Source of the DNA: Hahella ganghwensis DSM 17046
Lineage (GTDB): Bacteria; Pseudomonadota; Gammaproteobacteria; Pseudomonadales; Oleiphilaceae
Direction of reading: 5' to 3'
DNA length: 64,000 bases
Assembly: GCF_000376785.1 (NCBI RefSeq)
Contig: NZ_AQXX01000134.1
Span: 1 to 64,000, forward strand
Position numbers and translations under genes: made by a program. Of this stretch, positions 46,832-57,154 are shown one piece after another. Position 1 is the first letter of the stretch. Each line of letters opens with the position of its first letter. The notes below the pieces were generated by a model. That model did no database searches. It saw only the letters and a program-made list of their open reading frames with translations, and was not told where the DNA came from.

Positions 46832-47563
46832 TTAATGATTAGGTGTGTTTTCCTGGCGATTGGGGGAATCTTTCCCTTCGCTGGGTCGTGCCGTTGTGCC
46901 TTGTTTTTGGAGACTTTCGATTTTTTCAGTCAATTCGCGAATCCTATCGTTCTTGTCTGGAAGTTCCACTCTTGTTCGTTTGATGGTCTGTCGAGCTTGT
47001 TTGAGGCGATTGATGGCGCGGCGCGTGTCATTGTTCTGTTCCAGTTGTAGCGCCTGTTCCAGGTAGACATTCAACTCGATCTCGTAAGCGAGCTTTTGTA
47101 AATGATACATATGCTCTTCGTAATCGGATGGGGATAGCGTCCCCCGAATCTTGTATCTCTGCAACAAATGCCCGACATCGTTAAGAGTTTTCAAGTGGGC
47201 GCTGAGTTGATTGTCGTTAGTCACTGCCTTCTGGTTCTGTGGGCACAATTTGCCTTGCCTGATTGATTGTATTCGGGCGAGTTCGTTGTCGTGCATGATT
47301 TTGTAGTCTTCTGACTTTTTTTCCAGCTTAACCAATGCCTGAGTGATGTCTGCCAGATTGTGCGCCAGGATCAGAGAGATGTTGGGCGTATCATCGACTT
47401 TCAGCATAAACTTCAGTAGGGCGTTAACTTCAGCATATTTTTGTCTATTGAGCTTGATCTGCCCTTGCTTATACGCGAGTGCCTGCTGCCGGGAATACAC
47501 AATGCCGCTGATAACGATCGAGGCAATTAGAATAATAAGTAATGTGATGATGAGTATTGTCAT
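46832..47563 (-). CDS. Uncharacterised membrane-anchored coiled-coil protein
   Basis: A 243-residue protein with one N-terminal membrane helix (ILIITLLIILIASIVISGIV) and a long charged helical remainder. Heptad-like runs are visible in ALVKLEKKSEDYK and in DRIRELTEKIESLQK near the end; the last 20 residues are polar and disordered. No family is recognised. It lies between fadA and topA on the opposite strand. Confidence 0.68.
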   Translation of the reverse strand: MTILIITLLIILIASIVISGIVYSRQQALAYKQGQIKLNRQKYAEVNALLKFMLKVDDTPNISLILAHNLADITQALVKLEKKSEDYKIMHDNELARIQSIRQGKLCPQNQKAVTNDNQLSAHLKTLNDVGHLLQRYKIRGTLSPSDYEEHMYHLQKLAYEIELNVYLEQALQLEQNNDTRRAINRLKQARQTIKRTRVELPDKNDRIRELTEKIESLQKQGTTARPSEGKDSPNRQENTPNH

Positions 47564-48024
47564 ATTGTTTCAGCCGAAAGCGTCGTGCCATCATTTGCAC
47601 AGTAATTCCATAACTACCGATAAAGTATAGGTTTTAATATTGAGTTTTGTTACTGATATGCGCTGTTGATTGCTGAGAGTCTCATGGTTTGTCCTTATTT
47701 TTCAGGTGGCAGAGGAAGCGTTTCCGGGTCTATCCTTTGCTCACAGTAGTCTTAGGCGCTTGAGCCAGAAAAGTCCTAAATCAGAAAAATGAAAGTTAGA
47801 AAATTGAACGCAAACCACTTATAGTGGCCGGCTTTGCAGCAAAACATGCTGGTGCAGTGGGGTGCGGACGTGAATGTAATGGAAGATGTACAAGGCCGCA
47901 CAGTGTAATGTTTTGGAATCTCGGCGACGATTTGGAGAGATTTCTGTTCTAATTACTTGACCCGCTGTCTTCAAGCACTTATATATGACCGCTATTTGAA
48001 TCCCGGAGTAAAGAACCACTTGTT
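47564..48024. other. Upstream region of topA
   Basis: 461 bp with no convincing gene. The right end has the topA promoter (47957-47985). A 66-codon minus-strand frame (47819-48019) shows no recognisable content. Confidence 0.5.
47957..47985 (+). promoter_or_regulatory. Sigma-70 promoter of topA
   Basis: TTGACC (47957-47962), 17-bp spacer, TATATA (47980-47985). The leader to the ATG at 48025 is about 33 nt. Confidence 0.65.
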
Positions 48025-50643
48025 ATGGCTAAATCGCTCGTAATTGTAGAGTCACCCGCCAAAGCGAAAACCATTAATAAATATCTCGGTTCCGAGTTTA
48101 TTGTGAAGTCCAGTGTCGGGCATATTCGTGATTTGCCGACGAGTGGTAGTGGCGAAAAATCCTCACCCAAGGAGCGCGCTGCAGAAGCAGCCAGGATGCG
48201 TAAGCTGGATCCTGAAGAGCGCGAACGCATCAAGAAGCGCAAGGCTCGTGAGCAGTTGGTTGCCCGTATGGGGGTGGATCCCGAAAATGACTGGGTTGCC
48301 AGATATGAAATATTGCCCGGTAAGGAAAAGGTCGTCGAAGAGCTCAAACGGCTGGCAAAAAATGCCGACGAAATTTATCTGGCAACGGATTTGGACCGTG
48401 AAGGGGAGGCTATTGCCTGGCATCTGAAAGAGGCTATTGGTGGCGATGAAGATCGTTATCGCCGGGTGGTCTTTAATGAGATTACCAAGACGGCTATCTC
48501 AGAAGCATTCAAAACCCCGGGTGAGTTGGACTTAAATCGTGTATACGCACAGCAGGCCAGACGTTTCCTGGACCGAGTCGTCGGTTTTATGGTGTCTCCG
48601 CTGCTGTGGGCCAAAATCGCGCGAGGCCTGTCTGCCGGTCGTGTGCAGTCGGTGGCGGTGAAGTTGATCGTCGAGCGGGAGCGGGAGATTCGCGCTTTCA
48701 CGCCGGAAGAATTCTGGCAGGTCGATGCCTATCTGGCCAAAACCAAGCAGCAGGCCAAGTTCGAGGTCTCGAAGTACCAGGGTAAAAACTTCCGTCCAAC
48801 AAACAGAGAAGATACCGAAAGACTGGTCGCGTTACTGGAAAATCAGTCTTTTCAGGTGGCAAAGAGGGAAGACAAGCCTTCGGTCACCAAAACACCAGCA
48901 CCTTTTATAACCTCAACGCTTCAGCAGGCGGCAAGCAACCGTCTGGGCTTTAGCGTCAAGAAAACCATGATGCTGGCCCAGCGACTCTATGAAGCTGGTT
49001 ATATTACTTACATGAGAACCGATTCGACCAATCTGTCGGCCGACGCGGTAAATGCCTGTCGTGATTTTATTCAAGACCGGTATGGTGAAAGTTATCTGCC
49101 TGAGGCTCCCAAGCGCTATACCAGTAAAGAACAGGCGCAGGAAGCTCACGAAGCAATCCGGCCATCGGATATAGCCATCAGCGCATCTCAGATATCTGGC
49201 CTGGAGAAAGATGCTGAGAAGCTTTATGACCTGATCTGGCGGCAGTTTGTTGCCTGTCAGATGGAGAATGCTCGATTTATCAGCACTAGTGTGTCTGTCG
49301 AAGCAGGTGATTTTGAATTGCGTACCCGGGGTCGATTAATTCAATTTGATGGCTTTCTGAAAGTGTTGCCTGCCCAGGCGAAGAAAGATGATGAAATTGA
49401 ATTGCCTCCTTTCGAAGTGAAGGATGTACTGGATCTGGTGAAACTTGATCCATCCCAGCATTTTACCAAGCCTGCACCTCGCTATACTGAGGCGACGCTG
49501 GTAAAAGAGTTGGAAAAAAGAGGGATTGGGCGTCCGTCGACCTACGCAGCAATTATTTCCACCATTCAGGATCGTGGGTATGTGAAGATCGCAAATCGTC
49601 GGTTCTATGCGGAGAAGATGGGAGATATCGTTACAGATCGCCTGAATGAATCCTTTTCGGACCTGATGGATTATGGCTTCACTGCCAGAATGGAAGAGGA
49701 GCTGGATGAAATTGCCCGTGGTGATGAGGACTGGAAACGAGTTCTGAATGAGTTTTACGGTGATTTCAGCGGCAGACTAGAGCGGGCGGAGATGTCTGAC
49801 GGAGGAATGAGGGCAAATATCGCGGTGGAAACCGATATTGAATGTCCTTCCTGTGGCCGTCCAATGCAAATTCGAACTGCCAGCACTGGTGTGTTTCTTG
49901 GTTGTTCGGGCTATTCGCTTCCACCTAAAGAGCGCTGCAAGACGACGATAAATCTCGTGCCCGGTGATGAGGTGATTCGCGCAGATGATGACGAGGCGGA
50001 AGCCAATGCACTTCGTGTGAAACACCGTTGTGGGAAGTGCGGTACGGCGATGGACAGCTATTTGATAGATGACACTCGCAAGCTGCATGTCTGTGGTAAC
50101 AACCCTGACTGCGAAGGCTTTGAGATCGAAACAGGTCAGTTTAAGCTGAAAGGGTATGATGGGCCTGTACTTGAGTGTGATAAGTGCGGCTCAGAGATGC
50201 AGTTGAAAAATGGTCGCTTCGGTAAATATTTCGGTTGTACCAACGAAAACTGTAAGAATACCCGTAAGTTACTGAAAAGTGGTGAGCCGGCACCTCCGAA
50301 GATGGATCCGGTGCCAATGCCTGAGCTGGCTTGTGCAAATGTGGAAGATACCTTTGTTCTGCGTGATGGGGCTTCTGGATTGTTTCTTGCGGCGAGTAAG
50401 TTTCCTCGTAATCGGGAGACAAGAGCGCCATTGGTGAAAGAGTTGATTCCTCACAAGGCGGAAATTGACAGCAAGTACCACTACCTGCTTACTGCGCCTG
50501 TTGCGGACCCTGATGGTAATCCATCGGTAATTCGCTTTAGTCGCAAAACCAAGCAGCAGTATGTGATGTCTGAAAAAGAGGGTAAGCCGACCGGTTGGTC
50601 TGCTTTCTTTAAGGATGGGAAGTGGGAAGCGAAGTCAAAGTGA
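48025..50643 (+). CDS. topA: DNA topoisomerase I
   Basis: TopA relaxes negative supercoils by a type IA mechanism. The 872-residue protein has the TOPRIM domain ([31 protein letters not shown]), the active-site Tyr329 in [10 protein letters not shown], and C-terminal zinc-ribbon-like repeats. The Cys motifs are CPSCGRP with [13 protein letters not shown] with CGNNPDC, and CDKCGSEM with GCTNENC. E. coli TopA is 865 residues with Tyr319. It has its own promoter and a strong terminator. Confidence 0.98.
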   Translation: MAKSLVIVESPAKAKTINKYLGSEFIVKSSVGHIRDLPTSGSGEKSSPKERAAEAARMRKLDPEERERIKKRKAREQLVARMGVDPENDWVARYEILPGKEKVVEELKRLAKNADEIYLATDLDREGEAIAWHLKEAIGGDEDRYRRVVFNEITKTAISEAFKTPGELDLNRVYAQQARRFLDRVVGFMVSPLLWAKIARGLSAGRVQSVAVKLIVEREREIRAFTPEEFWQVDAYLAKTKQQAKFEVSKYQGKNFRPTNREDTERLVALLENQSFQVAKREDKPSVTKTPAPFITSTLQQAASNRLGFSVKKTMMLAQRLYEAGYITYMRTDSTNLSADAVNACRDFIQDRYGESYLPEAPKRYTSKEQAQEAHEAIRPSDIAISASQISGLEKDAEKLYDLIWRQFVACQMENARFISTSVSVEAGDFELRTRGRLIQFDGFLKVLPAQAKKDDEIELPPFEVKDVLDLVKLDPSQHFTKPAPRYTEATLVKELEKRGIGRPSTYAAIISTIQDRGYVKIANRRFYAEKMGDIVTDRLNESFSDLMDYGFTARMEEELDEIARGDEDWKRVLNEFYGDFSGRLERAEMSDGGMRANIAVETDIECPSCGRPMQIRTASTGVFLGCSGYSLPPKERCKTTINLVPGDEVIRADDDEAEANALRVKHRCGKCGTAMDSYLIDDTRKLHVCGNNPDCEGFEIETGQFKLKGYDGPVLECDKCGSEMQLKNGRFGKYFGCTNENCKNTRKLLKSGEPAPPKMDPVPMPELACANVEDTFVLRDGASGLFLAASKFPRNRETRAPLVKELIPHKAEIDSKYHYLLTAPVADPDGNPSVIRFSRKTKQQYVMSEKEGKPTGWSAFFKDGKWEAKSK

Positions 50644-50662
50644 TTCCAGGTTAGAGATAAAG

Positions 50663-50697
50663 AAAAGGCCGACATGAATATGTCGGCCTTTTTTGTT
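50663..50697 (+). terminator. Terminator of topA
   Basis: AAAAGGCCGACAT (50663-50675) pairs with ATGTCGGCCTTTT (50680-50692) over GAAT, with T continuing to 50694. Confidence 0.95.
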
Positions 50698-50766
50698 TGG
50701 GCTTTCCCGCTCTGAATGCGCTTCCCCTTATTTTGGGGTAAGCATTTCAGGGTAAGCCGGAGAGAG

Positions 50767-51681
50767 TTATTCAGCGTCGTTTTGATTGTTGGCTTTTTTG
50801 AAAAGCTGAAGTCTCTTCAGGAGGCTGGAAGTGTCCCAGCGTCCGCCGCCCATGTCCTGTATGTCGCCATAATACTGATCAACCATGGCGGTAATGGGGA
50901 GTCTTGCGCCCTGTTCATTGGCTTCTTTCAGGCAGATGCCGAGATCCTTGCGCATGTGATCAACGGCGAAGCCGTGGTTGTATTCGTCTGCAAGCATGGT
51001 TTTGTGGCGGTTTTCCATTTGCCAGGATTGCGCTGCGCCTTTTGAGATCACTTCAATAACCTGGTGGCAGTCCAAACCGGAAATCTGTGCAAAGTTCAAT
51101 GCTTCAGACAGCCCCTGAACCAGTCCGGCGATCGCAATCTGATTAACCATTTTTGTTAACTGGCCGCTTCCGGCGGATCCCATTAGGGCGCAGGCCTTGC
51201 TGTAGACTTCAAGAATAGGTTTGGCGCGGTTGAAGCCGGATTCGGTGCCGCCGCACATGATGGTCAGGGTGCCATTCTCTGCTCCCTGCTGTCCGCCGGA
51301 AACTGGTGCGTCAAGAAAGTCGATACCTTTCTCTGCTGCCGCCTCGCTGATTTCGCGGGCAACACCGGCAGAAGATGTGGTGTGGTCGATGATGAGGGTG
51401 CCTTTGCTCAGCTGTCTTATCAGGCCTTCTTTGCCCAGGTAGGTGATACGGAGATCGTCATCGTTTCCGATGCAGGAAATAATGACATCTGATTGCGCGG
51501 CATCTTTGAGTTTGCGGATGAACTTTCCATTGTATGTCTTGAACCACTGCTCCGATTTCTCAGGGGAGCGGTTGTAGACGGTTACCTGGTAGCCGTTTTG
51601 TGCCAGATGTCCGGCCATAGGGGAGCCCATGACGCCCATGCCGATAAAACAAATGCGTGGTAAAGGTTGTGCCGTTTCCAT
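50767..51681 (-). CDS. NAD(P)-dependent oxidoreductase, 3-hydroxyisobutyrate dehydrogenase family
   Basis: The chosen ATG at 51681 (AAGGC six to ten bases upstream) gives 304 residues starting METAQPLPRICFIGMGVMG; the longest frame adds 53 residues of non-coding character and starts inside the gltA tail. The family marks are the Rossmann FIGMGVMGSPMAGHLA, the substrate-binding FLDAPVSGGQQGAENGTLTI and the catalytic-Lys region GSAGSGQLTKMVNQI. The substrate could be 3-hydroxyisobutyrate, tartronate semialdehyde or another beta-hydroxyacid. It is downstream of gltA on the same strand, behind a terminator. Confidence 0.88.
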   Translation of the reverse strand: METAQPLPRICFIGMGVMGSPMAGHLAQNGYQVTVYNRSPEKSEQWFKTYNGKFIRKLKDAAQSDVIISCIGNDDDLRITYLGKEGLIRQLSKGTLIIDHTTSSAGVAREISEAAAEKGIDFLDAPVSGGQQGAENGTLTIMCGGTESGFNRAKPILEVYSKACALMGSAGSGQLTKMVNQIAIAGLVQGLSEALNFAQISGLDCHQVIEVISKGAAQSWQMENRHKTMLADEYNHGFAVDHMRKDLGICLKEANEQGARLPITAMVDQYYGDIQDMGGGRWDTSSLLKRLQLFKKANNQNDAE

Positions 51682-51797
51682 TGGGTTGCCTTGGTAGTAT
51701 GCCTGGTTTCGGGTTGACAAAGTATAATGCCCAATAGTGGGTGAGGGGAAGTCCGTTGATGGATGTTGCTGATAGTAACTTGTCGTTGTGGTAAATG

Positions 51798-51823
51798 AAA
51801 ACCGGAGCCAGGGCTCCGGTTTT
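51798..51823 (-). terminator. Terminator of gltA
   Basis: AAAACCGGAGC (51798-51808) pairs with GCTCCGGTTTT (51813-51823) around CAGG. On the minus strand the stem is followed by a T-rich stretch, and the plus strand also has six T, so it may work both ways. It lies just after the gltA stop. Confidence 0.85.
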
Positions 51824-51836
51824 TTCAGAGCGCTGC

Positions 51837-53111
51837 TCACTTCTGGGGATATTCTCTTGGAGTATGTCCTGTATACAGCTGTCTTGGGCGGCCAATGCGG
51901 TAGGAGCCGCTGACCATTTCGTGCCAGTGAGAGAACCAGCCGATGGTTCTGGCCATGGCAAAAATAACCGTAAACATGGATACAGGAATGCCTGCAGCGC
52001 GAAGAATGATGCCGCTGTAGAAGTCTACATTGGGGTAGAGTTTCTTCTCGACAAAGTATAGATCTTCCAGTGCGATTTGTTCCAGCTTCATGGCGATTCT
52101 GAACAGGGGGTCATCTTCACATCCGAGTTCATTCAGAACTTCGTCACAGGTTGTTTTCATTACCTTGGCGCGGGGGTCAAAGTTTTTGTAGACACGGTGC
52201 CCGAAGCCCATAAGACGGAACGGATCGTTCTTGTCCTTGGCGCGCTCAATGAACTCAGGGATACGTTCCTCATCGCCGATTTCCATCAGCATGTTTAGTA
52301 CGGCTTCGTTGGCGCCACCGTGTGCTGGTCCCCAGAGTGCGGCTATACCGGATGCGATACAGGCGAACGGGTTGGCTCCTGAAGAGCCTGCCAGTCGAAC
52401 GGTGGAAGTTGAGGCGTTTTGTTCATGGTCCGCGTGCAGGGTAAAGATTTTATCCATGGCACGGGCCAGTACGGGGTTGACCTTGTATTCCTCGCAAGGA
52501 GTGGCAAACATCATGTAAAGAAAGTTTGACGCATAGTCCAGGTCGTTGCGCGGATACATGAATGGCTGTCCCATGGAGTACTTGTAGCACATGGAAGCCA
52601 GAGTGGGCATTTTGGCAATCAGACGGAATGCAGCAATCTCGCGATGCAGCTCGTCACTAAAGTCCATAGTGTCATGGTAAAACGCTGATAGTGCGCCGAC
52701 AACGCCACACATAATGGCCATGGGGTGAGCATCACGGCGGAAGCCGTTAAAGAAGTGGTTCAACTGTTCATGAACCATGGTGTGGTTTTTAACCGTGTTG
52801 CGGAACTTTTCTGCCTGGGCTGCTGTTGGTAGTTCACCATAAATAAGCAGATAACAAACTTCGAGATAGTCAGACTTCTCTGCAAGCTGCTCGATGGGGT
52901 AGCCGCGGTGAAGTAAAACACCTTTGGCGCCATCAATGTAGGTGATTTGAGATTCGCAGGCTGCAGTGGAAACAAAGCCTGGGTCGTATGTAAACAGACC
53001 TTCTTGTACCAAGCCTCTCACGTCGATGACGTCTGGACCAGCTGTGCCCGAGTAAACAGGTAGCTCAATTGTCTTACCATTGACCGATAACGTCGCTTTC
53101 TTGTCAGCCAT
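51837..53111 (-). CDS. gltA: Citrate synthase, type II
   Basis: GltA condenses acetyl-CoA and oxaloacetate to citrate, the entry step of the TCA cycle. The 424-residue protein has the catalytic-region motifs [13 protein letters not shown] (His) and [15 protein letters not shown] (His), and the Asp in NVDFYSGI. E. coli GltA has 427 residues and is NADH-regulated as a hexamer. GGAGAG lies four bases before the ATG. It is divergent from sdhCDAB, as in enterobacteria and pseudomonads. Confidence 0.98.
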   Translation of the reverse strand: MADKKATLSVNGKTIELPVYSGTAGPDVIDVRGLVQEGLFTYDPGFVSTAACESQITYIDGAKGVLLHRGYPIEQLAEKSDYLEVCYLLIYGELPTAAQAEKFRNTVKNHTMVHEQLNHFFNGFRRDAHPMAIMCGVVGALSAFYHDTMDFSDELHREIAAFRLIAKMPTLASMCYKYSMGQPFMYPRNDLDYASNFLYMMFATPCEEYKVNPVLARAMDKIFTLHADHEQNASTSTVRLAGSSGANPFACIASGIAALWGPAHGGANEAVLNMLMEIGDEERIPEFIERAKDKNDPFRLMGFGHRVYKNFDPRAKVMKTTCDEVLNELGCEDDPLFRIAMKLEQIALEDLYFVEKKLYPNVDFYSGIILRAAGIPVSMFTVIFAMARTIGWFSHWHEMVSGSYRIGRPRQLYTGHTPREYPQK

Positions 53112-53256
53112 GGTGCTCTCCTATATCTACTTGATTTAATGCGAATGCATAGCAAAGCGCTGTTGATTTTGGACCTTAGCATTATGCGAGCTACTGCCGG
53201 ATTAGAGGTGCGCTCTTTTCTTGTTTTCTTGGTCTCTGCCTTGTAAAAGCCGCCTC

Positions 53257-53285
53257 ATAATAATGGTCTGGCACAGTTTTTTTAA
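53257..53285 (-). promoter_or_regulatory. Candidate promoter of gltA
   Basis: On the minus strand, TTAAAA (53280-53285) and TATTAT (53257-53262) are 17 bp apart. The leader would be about 140 nt. Confidence 0.45.
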
Positions 53286-53482
53286 GACCTTGTAATCAAA
53301 AACTCACTTTTTTAAGTAAAAATGGGGAGTTCAGCCGTCAAATTTCTACATTCTGATTACAATATCTTCGTTTGTTTTCATTGATATCGGGTGGTTCTGG
53401 TTAAAAATAAAACAGTGTCGCATTCGGTTGGGGTAAAAAAACATCATATTTATACTTAGGGCTAGATAAAGGCTTGTTGTGT

Positions 53483-53511
53483 TTGTAATTTGATAGTCGT
53501 GAACCTATAAT
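53483..53511 (+). promoter_or_regulatory. Promoter of sdhCDAB
   Basis: TTGTAA (53483-53488), 17-bp spacer, perfect TATAAT (53506-53511). The leader of about 115 nt contains a small hairpin (GAGCCT/AGGCTC, within 53525-53555). Confidence 0.68.
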
Positions 53512-53633
53512 CTGCAACCCGTAAGCGGAGCCTGGAAGCCCTTTAGGCTCTTGCCATCGCAAAGGTCCATTCTTATAACGCCCGGAAGAGGTGTTTGTCT
53601 CTTGCGGCATAAATAATCGAGTGTGAAGCGGCT

Positions 53634-54008
53634 GTGAATAGCAAAAGACCTGTCAATTTAGACTTAACCAAGTTTCATTTTCCTCTACCTGCTATAACTT
53701 CAATTCTTCATCGTATATCCGGTGTTATCATTTTTGTTGCCATAGCGTTTTTGCTTTGGGGGCTGGATATGTCCCTTGAAAGCGAGCAGAGCTTTAACAG
53801 CTTGTTGGCTGTTCTGGATGGCTTCCTGGCCAAACTGATTCTCTGGGGCATCCTGGCCGCACTCGCATATCATTTTGTGGCTGGTATCAAGCATCTGGTG
53901 ATGGATGCCGGCATCGGTGAAGATCTGGAAGGTGCGCGTCTGTTCGCCAAGATCGTGATTGCCGCCTCGGTTGTACTGATTGTTTTGGCAGGAGTATGGG
54001 TATGGTAA
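53634..54008 (+). CDS. sdhC: Succinate dehydrogenase cytochrome b556 subunit
   Basis: SdhC is one of two membrane anchors binding haem b and ubiquinone. The 124-residue protein starts at GTG and has three membrane helices. Signature elements are the SILHRISGVIIF quinone-site region and the haem ligand His80 in AYHFVAGIKHLVMD, equivalent to E. coli His84. It overlaps sdhD by 7 bp. Confidence 0.95.
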   Translation: MNSKRPVNLDLTKFHFPLPAITSILHRISGVIIFVAIAFLLWGLDMSLESEQSFNSLLAVLDGFLAKLILWGILAALAYHFVAGIKHLVMDAGIGEDLEGARLFAKIVIAASVVLIVLAGVWVW

Positions 54009-54349
54009 CCAGTGTAACTAACTTTGGACGTAGCGGCGCCTACGATTGGATGGTGCAGCGTGTATCGGCGGTCGTGTTGGCCCTGTATACAGCATTTATG
54101 GTCGGTCTGGTTCTGTTTACACCTGACTTGACCTATGAGGTATGGTCCTCACTGTTTGAAAAAACCTGGATCAGAATTTTTTCACTCCTCGCTTTGATTG
54201 CGCTTGGTGCGCATGCCTGGATTGGTCTTTGGACGATTACCACAGACTATATTAAAGACGGCTTGATGCGATTTCTCAGTCAGGCGGTGTGTGGTTTGGT
54301 GATGTTTATCTATCTGATTTGGGGCGTGCAAACGCTTTGGGGGCTGTAA
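54002..54349 (+). CDS. sdhD: Succinate dehydrogenase membrane anchor subunit
   Basis: SdhD completes the membrane anchor with SdhC. I chose the ATG at 54002, seven bases after GGAG, giving 115 residues (MVTSVTNFGRSGAYDWMVQR), which aligns with E. coli SdhD; the frame's earlier ATG at 53996 is only one base from the GGAG. Three membrane helices are visible, with HAWIGLWTITTDY in the second helix region near the haem. It overlaps sdhC by 7 bp, and sdhA starts 3 bp downstream. Confidence 0.94.
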   Translation: MVTSVTNFGRSGAYDWMVQRVSAVVLALYTAFMVGLVLFTPDLTYEVWSSLFEKTWIRIFSLLALIALGAHAWIGLWTITTDYIKDGLMRFLSQAVCGLVMFIYLIWGVQTLWGL

Positions 54350-54352
54350 TCC

Positions 54353-56125
54353 ATGGCAAAAGTTAGAACTCTTTCCTACGATGCTATCGTAATCGGTGGC
54401 GGCGGTGCAGGTATGCGTGCTGCGCTGCAATTAACTGAATCCGGTGTTAACACGGCCTGTATCACCAAAGTATTTCCGACTCGTTCTCATACGGTATCGG
54501 CACAGGGCGGTATTACCTGCGCAATCGCAAGTTCGGATCCCAATGATGACTGGCGCTGGCATATGTTCGATACCGTCAAGGGATCGGACTACATCGGTGA
54601 CCAGGATGCTATCGAATATATGTGTTCAGTCGGTCCTCAGGCGGTATTCGAACTCGAACATATGGGGCTGCCTTTTTCACGAACTGAAACCGGTCGTATT
54701 TATCAGCGTCCATTTGGCGGTCAGTCAAAAGATTTCGGTAAGGGTGGTCAGGCTGCCCGTACCTGTGCAGCCGCAGACCGTACCGGTCATGCTCTTCTGC
54801 ATACCCTGTATCAGGGTAATCTGCGTGGCGGAACGACTTTCCTGAATGAATGGTATGCCGTGGATCTGGTTAAGAATCAGAAGGGCGCGGTCGTTGGTGT
54901 GACGGCCATTTGTATCGAAACCGGTGAAGTGGTTTACGTCAAAGCCAAGGCGACAGTATTGGCGACTGGTGGTGCCGGTCGAATCTACGCATCTACAACC
55001 AATGCTCTGATCAATACCGGTGATGGTATCGGTATGGCCTTGCGTGCAGGCTATCCTGTACAGGATATGGAAATGTGGCAGTTCCATCCAACCGGTATTG
55101 CCGGAGCTGGTGTTCTGGTTACAGAAGGCTGCCGGGGTGAAGGTGGATATCTGGTTAACAGTGAAGGTGAACGCTTCATGGAGCGTTATGCTCCGAACGC
55201 AAAAGACCTGGCTGGCCGTGATGTTGTTGCCCGTTCCATGATTATGGAAATCCTTGAAGGCCGTGGTGTTGGTCCTAACAAAGATCACGTATTGTTGAAG
55301 CTGGATCATCTGGGTGAAGAAACTCTGAACCTACGTCTGCCGGGCATCGTTGAGTTGTCGAAAACATTTGCCCACGTGGATCCAGCCAAAGAGCCAATCC
55401 CTGTTGTACCTACCTGTCACTATATGATGGGCGGTATTCCGACTAACATCGGTGGTCAGGCGCTGACCCAGGATGCCAATGGCAATGATATTGAAATCGA
55501 CGGATTGTTCGCCTGCGGTGAAGCTGCTTGTGTGTCTGTACACGGCGCCAACCGTTTGGGTGGAAACTCTCTGCTTGATTTGGTCGTATTCGGTCGTGCA
55601 GCTGGTCTGCATATCGAAAAAATGCTGAAAGACGGTTACGGTACTGACGACGCAGTTGAGTCTGATATCGATAACTCTCTTTCTCGTCTGAGCAGACTTG
55701 ACGCCTCCAGTCAGGGCGAATCAATTGCAGAAGTGCGCAAAGATCTGCAGGACACCATGCAGCTGTATTTCGGTGTGTTCCGCGATGGCGAAAGTATGCA
55801 GAAAGGACTCAAGCTGTTGGACGAGCTGGGTGAACGGGTTAAGAATACCCACTTGGAAGACAAGAGTCAGGCGTTCAATACCGCCAGGATTGAAGCGCTT
55901 GAACTTGAAAATCTTTATGAAGTTGCTTATGCAACTGCCGTTGCAGCCGAAGAGCGTAAGGAAAGTCGTGGAGCTCATGCCCGTAACGACTTTACCGAGC
56001 GGGATGACGAGAACTGGCTGAAACATTCAATTTATTTCCCACTGGAAAAACGTGTTGGGAAGCGGGATGTCAATTTTGCGCCAAAAACCATGGACGCATT
56101 TCCGCCAAAAGCACGTAGTTATTAA
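54353..56125 (+). CDS. sdhA: Succinate dehydrogenase flavoprotein subunit
   Basis: SdhA oxidises succinate to fumarate with covalent FAD on the cytoplasmic side. The 590-residue protein has the N-terminal dinucleotide fold [15 protein letters not shown] and the flavinylated His46 in [11 protein letters not shown]. It also shows [21 protein letters not shown], the catalytic Arg region [16 protein letters not shown], and a C-terminal [18 protein letters not shown]-type region. E. coli SdhA has 588 residues. Confidence 0.98.
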   Translation: MAKVRTLSYDAIVIGGGGAGMRAALQLTESGVNTACITKVFPTRSHTVSAQGGITCAIASSDPNDDWRWHMFDTVKGSDYIGDQDAIEYMCSVGPQAVFELEHMGLPFSRTETGRIYQRPFGGQSKDFGKGGQAARTCAAADRTGHALLHTLYQGNLRGGTTFLNEWYAVDLVKNQKGAVVGVTAICIETGEVVYVKAKATVLATGGAGRIYASTTNALINTGDGIGMALRAGYPVQDMEMWQFHPTGIAGAGVLVTEGCRGEGGYLVNSEGERFMERYAPNAKDLAGRDVVARSMIMEILEGRGVGPNKDHVLLKLDHLGEETLNLRLPGIVELSKTFAHVDPAKEPIPVVPTCHYMMGGIPTNIGGQALTQDANGNDIEIDGLFACGEAACVSVHGANRLGGNSLLDLVVFGRAAGLHIEKMLKDGYGTDDAVESDIDNSLSRLSRLDASSQGESIAEVRKDLQDTMQLYFGVFRDGESMQKGLKLLDELGERVKNTHLEDKSQAFNTARIEALELENLYEVAYATAVAAEERKESRGAHARNDFTERDDENWLKHSIYFPLEKRVGKRDVNFAPKTMDAFPPKARSY

Positions 56126-56145
56126 GAGAACAGGGGAGATAGAAA

Positions 56146-56850
56146 ATGTTGGTAAGTATCTACAGATATAATCCTGAATCCGACAAAGCACCATACATGC
56201 AGGATGTGGAGTTGGAAATTCCTGAAGGTAAGGATCTGATGGTGTTGGATGTTCTTGCTCTATTGAAAGAGAAAGACTCCACGCTGGCATATCGTCGTTC
56301 ATGCCGCGAAGGGGTTTGCGGTTCTGATGGTATGAATATGAATGGCAAAAACGGACTGGCGTGTATTACTTCACTGTCTCAGGTGGTGAAGGACAACAAG
56401 TTGGTGTTGCGCCCTTTGCCTGGTTTGCCGGTTATTCGGGACTTGGTTGTTGATATGTCACTGTTCTATCAGCAATACGAGAAGATTAAGCCTTATTTGC
56501 AGAACAATTCGCCGGCACCGGCGATTGAGCGTCTGCAGACTCCGGAAGATCGCTCCAAGCTTGATGGCTTGTATGAGTGTATCCTGTGCGCATGTTGTTC
56601 AACGTCTTGTCCATCTTTCTGGTGGAATCCTGATAAGTTTGTAGGTCCTGCGGGATTGCTGCAGGCTTATCGCTTCCTTGCGGATAGTCGGGATACGGCG
56701 ACTGACGAGCGACTGGCCGGACTTGATGATCCATTTAGCGTGTTCCGCTGCAGAGGTATCATGAACTGTGTTAGCGTGTGTCCAAAAGGGTTGAACCCAA
56801 CCCGGGCGATTGGTCACATCCGGAATATGCTGTTACAACGCGCCACATAA
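56146..56850 (+). CDS. sdhB: Succinate dehydrogenase iron-sulfur subunit
   Basis: SdhB carries electrons from FAD to quinone through three clusters. The 234-residue protein has the [2Fe-2S] ligands Cys53, Cys58, Asp61 and Cys73 ([14 protein letters not shown]), where Asp in place of Cys is normal for this branch. The [4Fe-4S]/[3Fe-4S] motifs are [12 protein letters not shown] and [23 protein letters not shown] lies upstream of the ATG. Last gene of the sdh block, 304 bp before sucA. Confidence 0.97.
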   Translation: MLVSIYRYNPESDKAPYMQDVELEIPEGKDLMVLDVLALLKEKDSTLAYRRSCREGVCGSDGMNMNGKNGLACITSLSQVVKDNKLVLRPLPGLPVIRDLVVDMSLFYQQYEKIKPYLQNNSPAPAIERLQTPEDRSKLDGLYECILCACCSTSCPSFWWNPDKFVGPAGLLQAYRFLADSRDTATDERLAGLDDPFSVFRCRGIMNCVSVCPKGLNPTRAIGHIRNMLLQRAT

Positions 56851-57154
56851 TTATTAAAAAAGCTATAAATAATAGCTATAACTAAAATAAATTTTACTGT
56901 TACGGTCGTTGCTGAATTAGCTGTCTATACTAAGTAGCTAATTGCATGCTGTCGCCTGCCTGAAAGGCAGGTGGCAGCAATAAAGTAGTCAGGTAGGTTC
57001 GCGGTAAGGCGGAGCTGCCTACTGGTGTAAACCTATGGGGAAGCGGAATAGTCCGCAGACTTGATGGGTGTGGCTCTTGCGCGCACAAAAAACGACTGTT
57101 TGTTCAAGATCTACACTCTCCATCAGCTCCCCACTTCCTAGCAAGGCGAGCGAT
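56851..57154. other. sdhB-sucA intergenic region
   Basis: 304 bp with no gene. It contains a very stable hairpin (56948-56978) and presumably any sucA promoter, which I could not assign. The 5' part of the longest sucA frame (57068-57154) shows no protein-like conservation and is probably untranslated. Confidence 0.5.
56948..56978 (+). promoter_or_regulatory. Strong hairpin between sdhB and sucA
   Basis: GCTGTCGCCTGCCT (56948-56961) pairs with AGGCAGGTGGCAGC (56965-56978) over GAA, allowing one T-G and one G-T pair. No T tract follows, so it is unlikely to terminate by itself; an mRNA processing or stability role is likelier. Confidence 0.55.

Larger units (their letters stand above)
53112..53633. 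other. Divergent control region gltA / sdhC
   Basis: 522 bp with no convincing gene. It holds a candidate gltA promoter on the minus strand (53257-53285) and the sdh promoter on the plus strand (53483-53511), about 200 bp apart. Between them is AT-rich DNA with room for regulators of the TCA cycle, but I cannot assign a site. Confidence 0.55.

Noticed and set aside
51682-51840. 53-residue N-terminal extension of the dehydrogenase
   Set aside because: It runs through the gltA terminator and stop, and the Rossmann motif should begin within about ten residues of the start, as it does from 51681.
53401-53610. 69-codon minus-strand frame in the gltA-sdhC gap
   Set aside because: No recognisable protein content, and it overlaps the sdh promoter.
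57068-57154. 29-residue N-terminal extension of sucA
   Set aside because: No similarity to E1 starts, and a better ribosome site and family alignment support the ATG at 57155.
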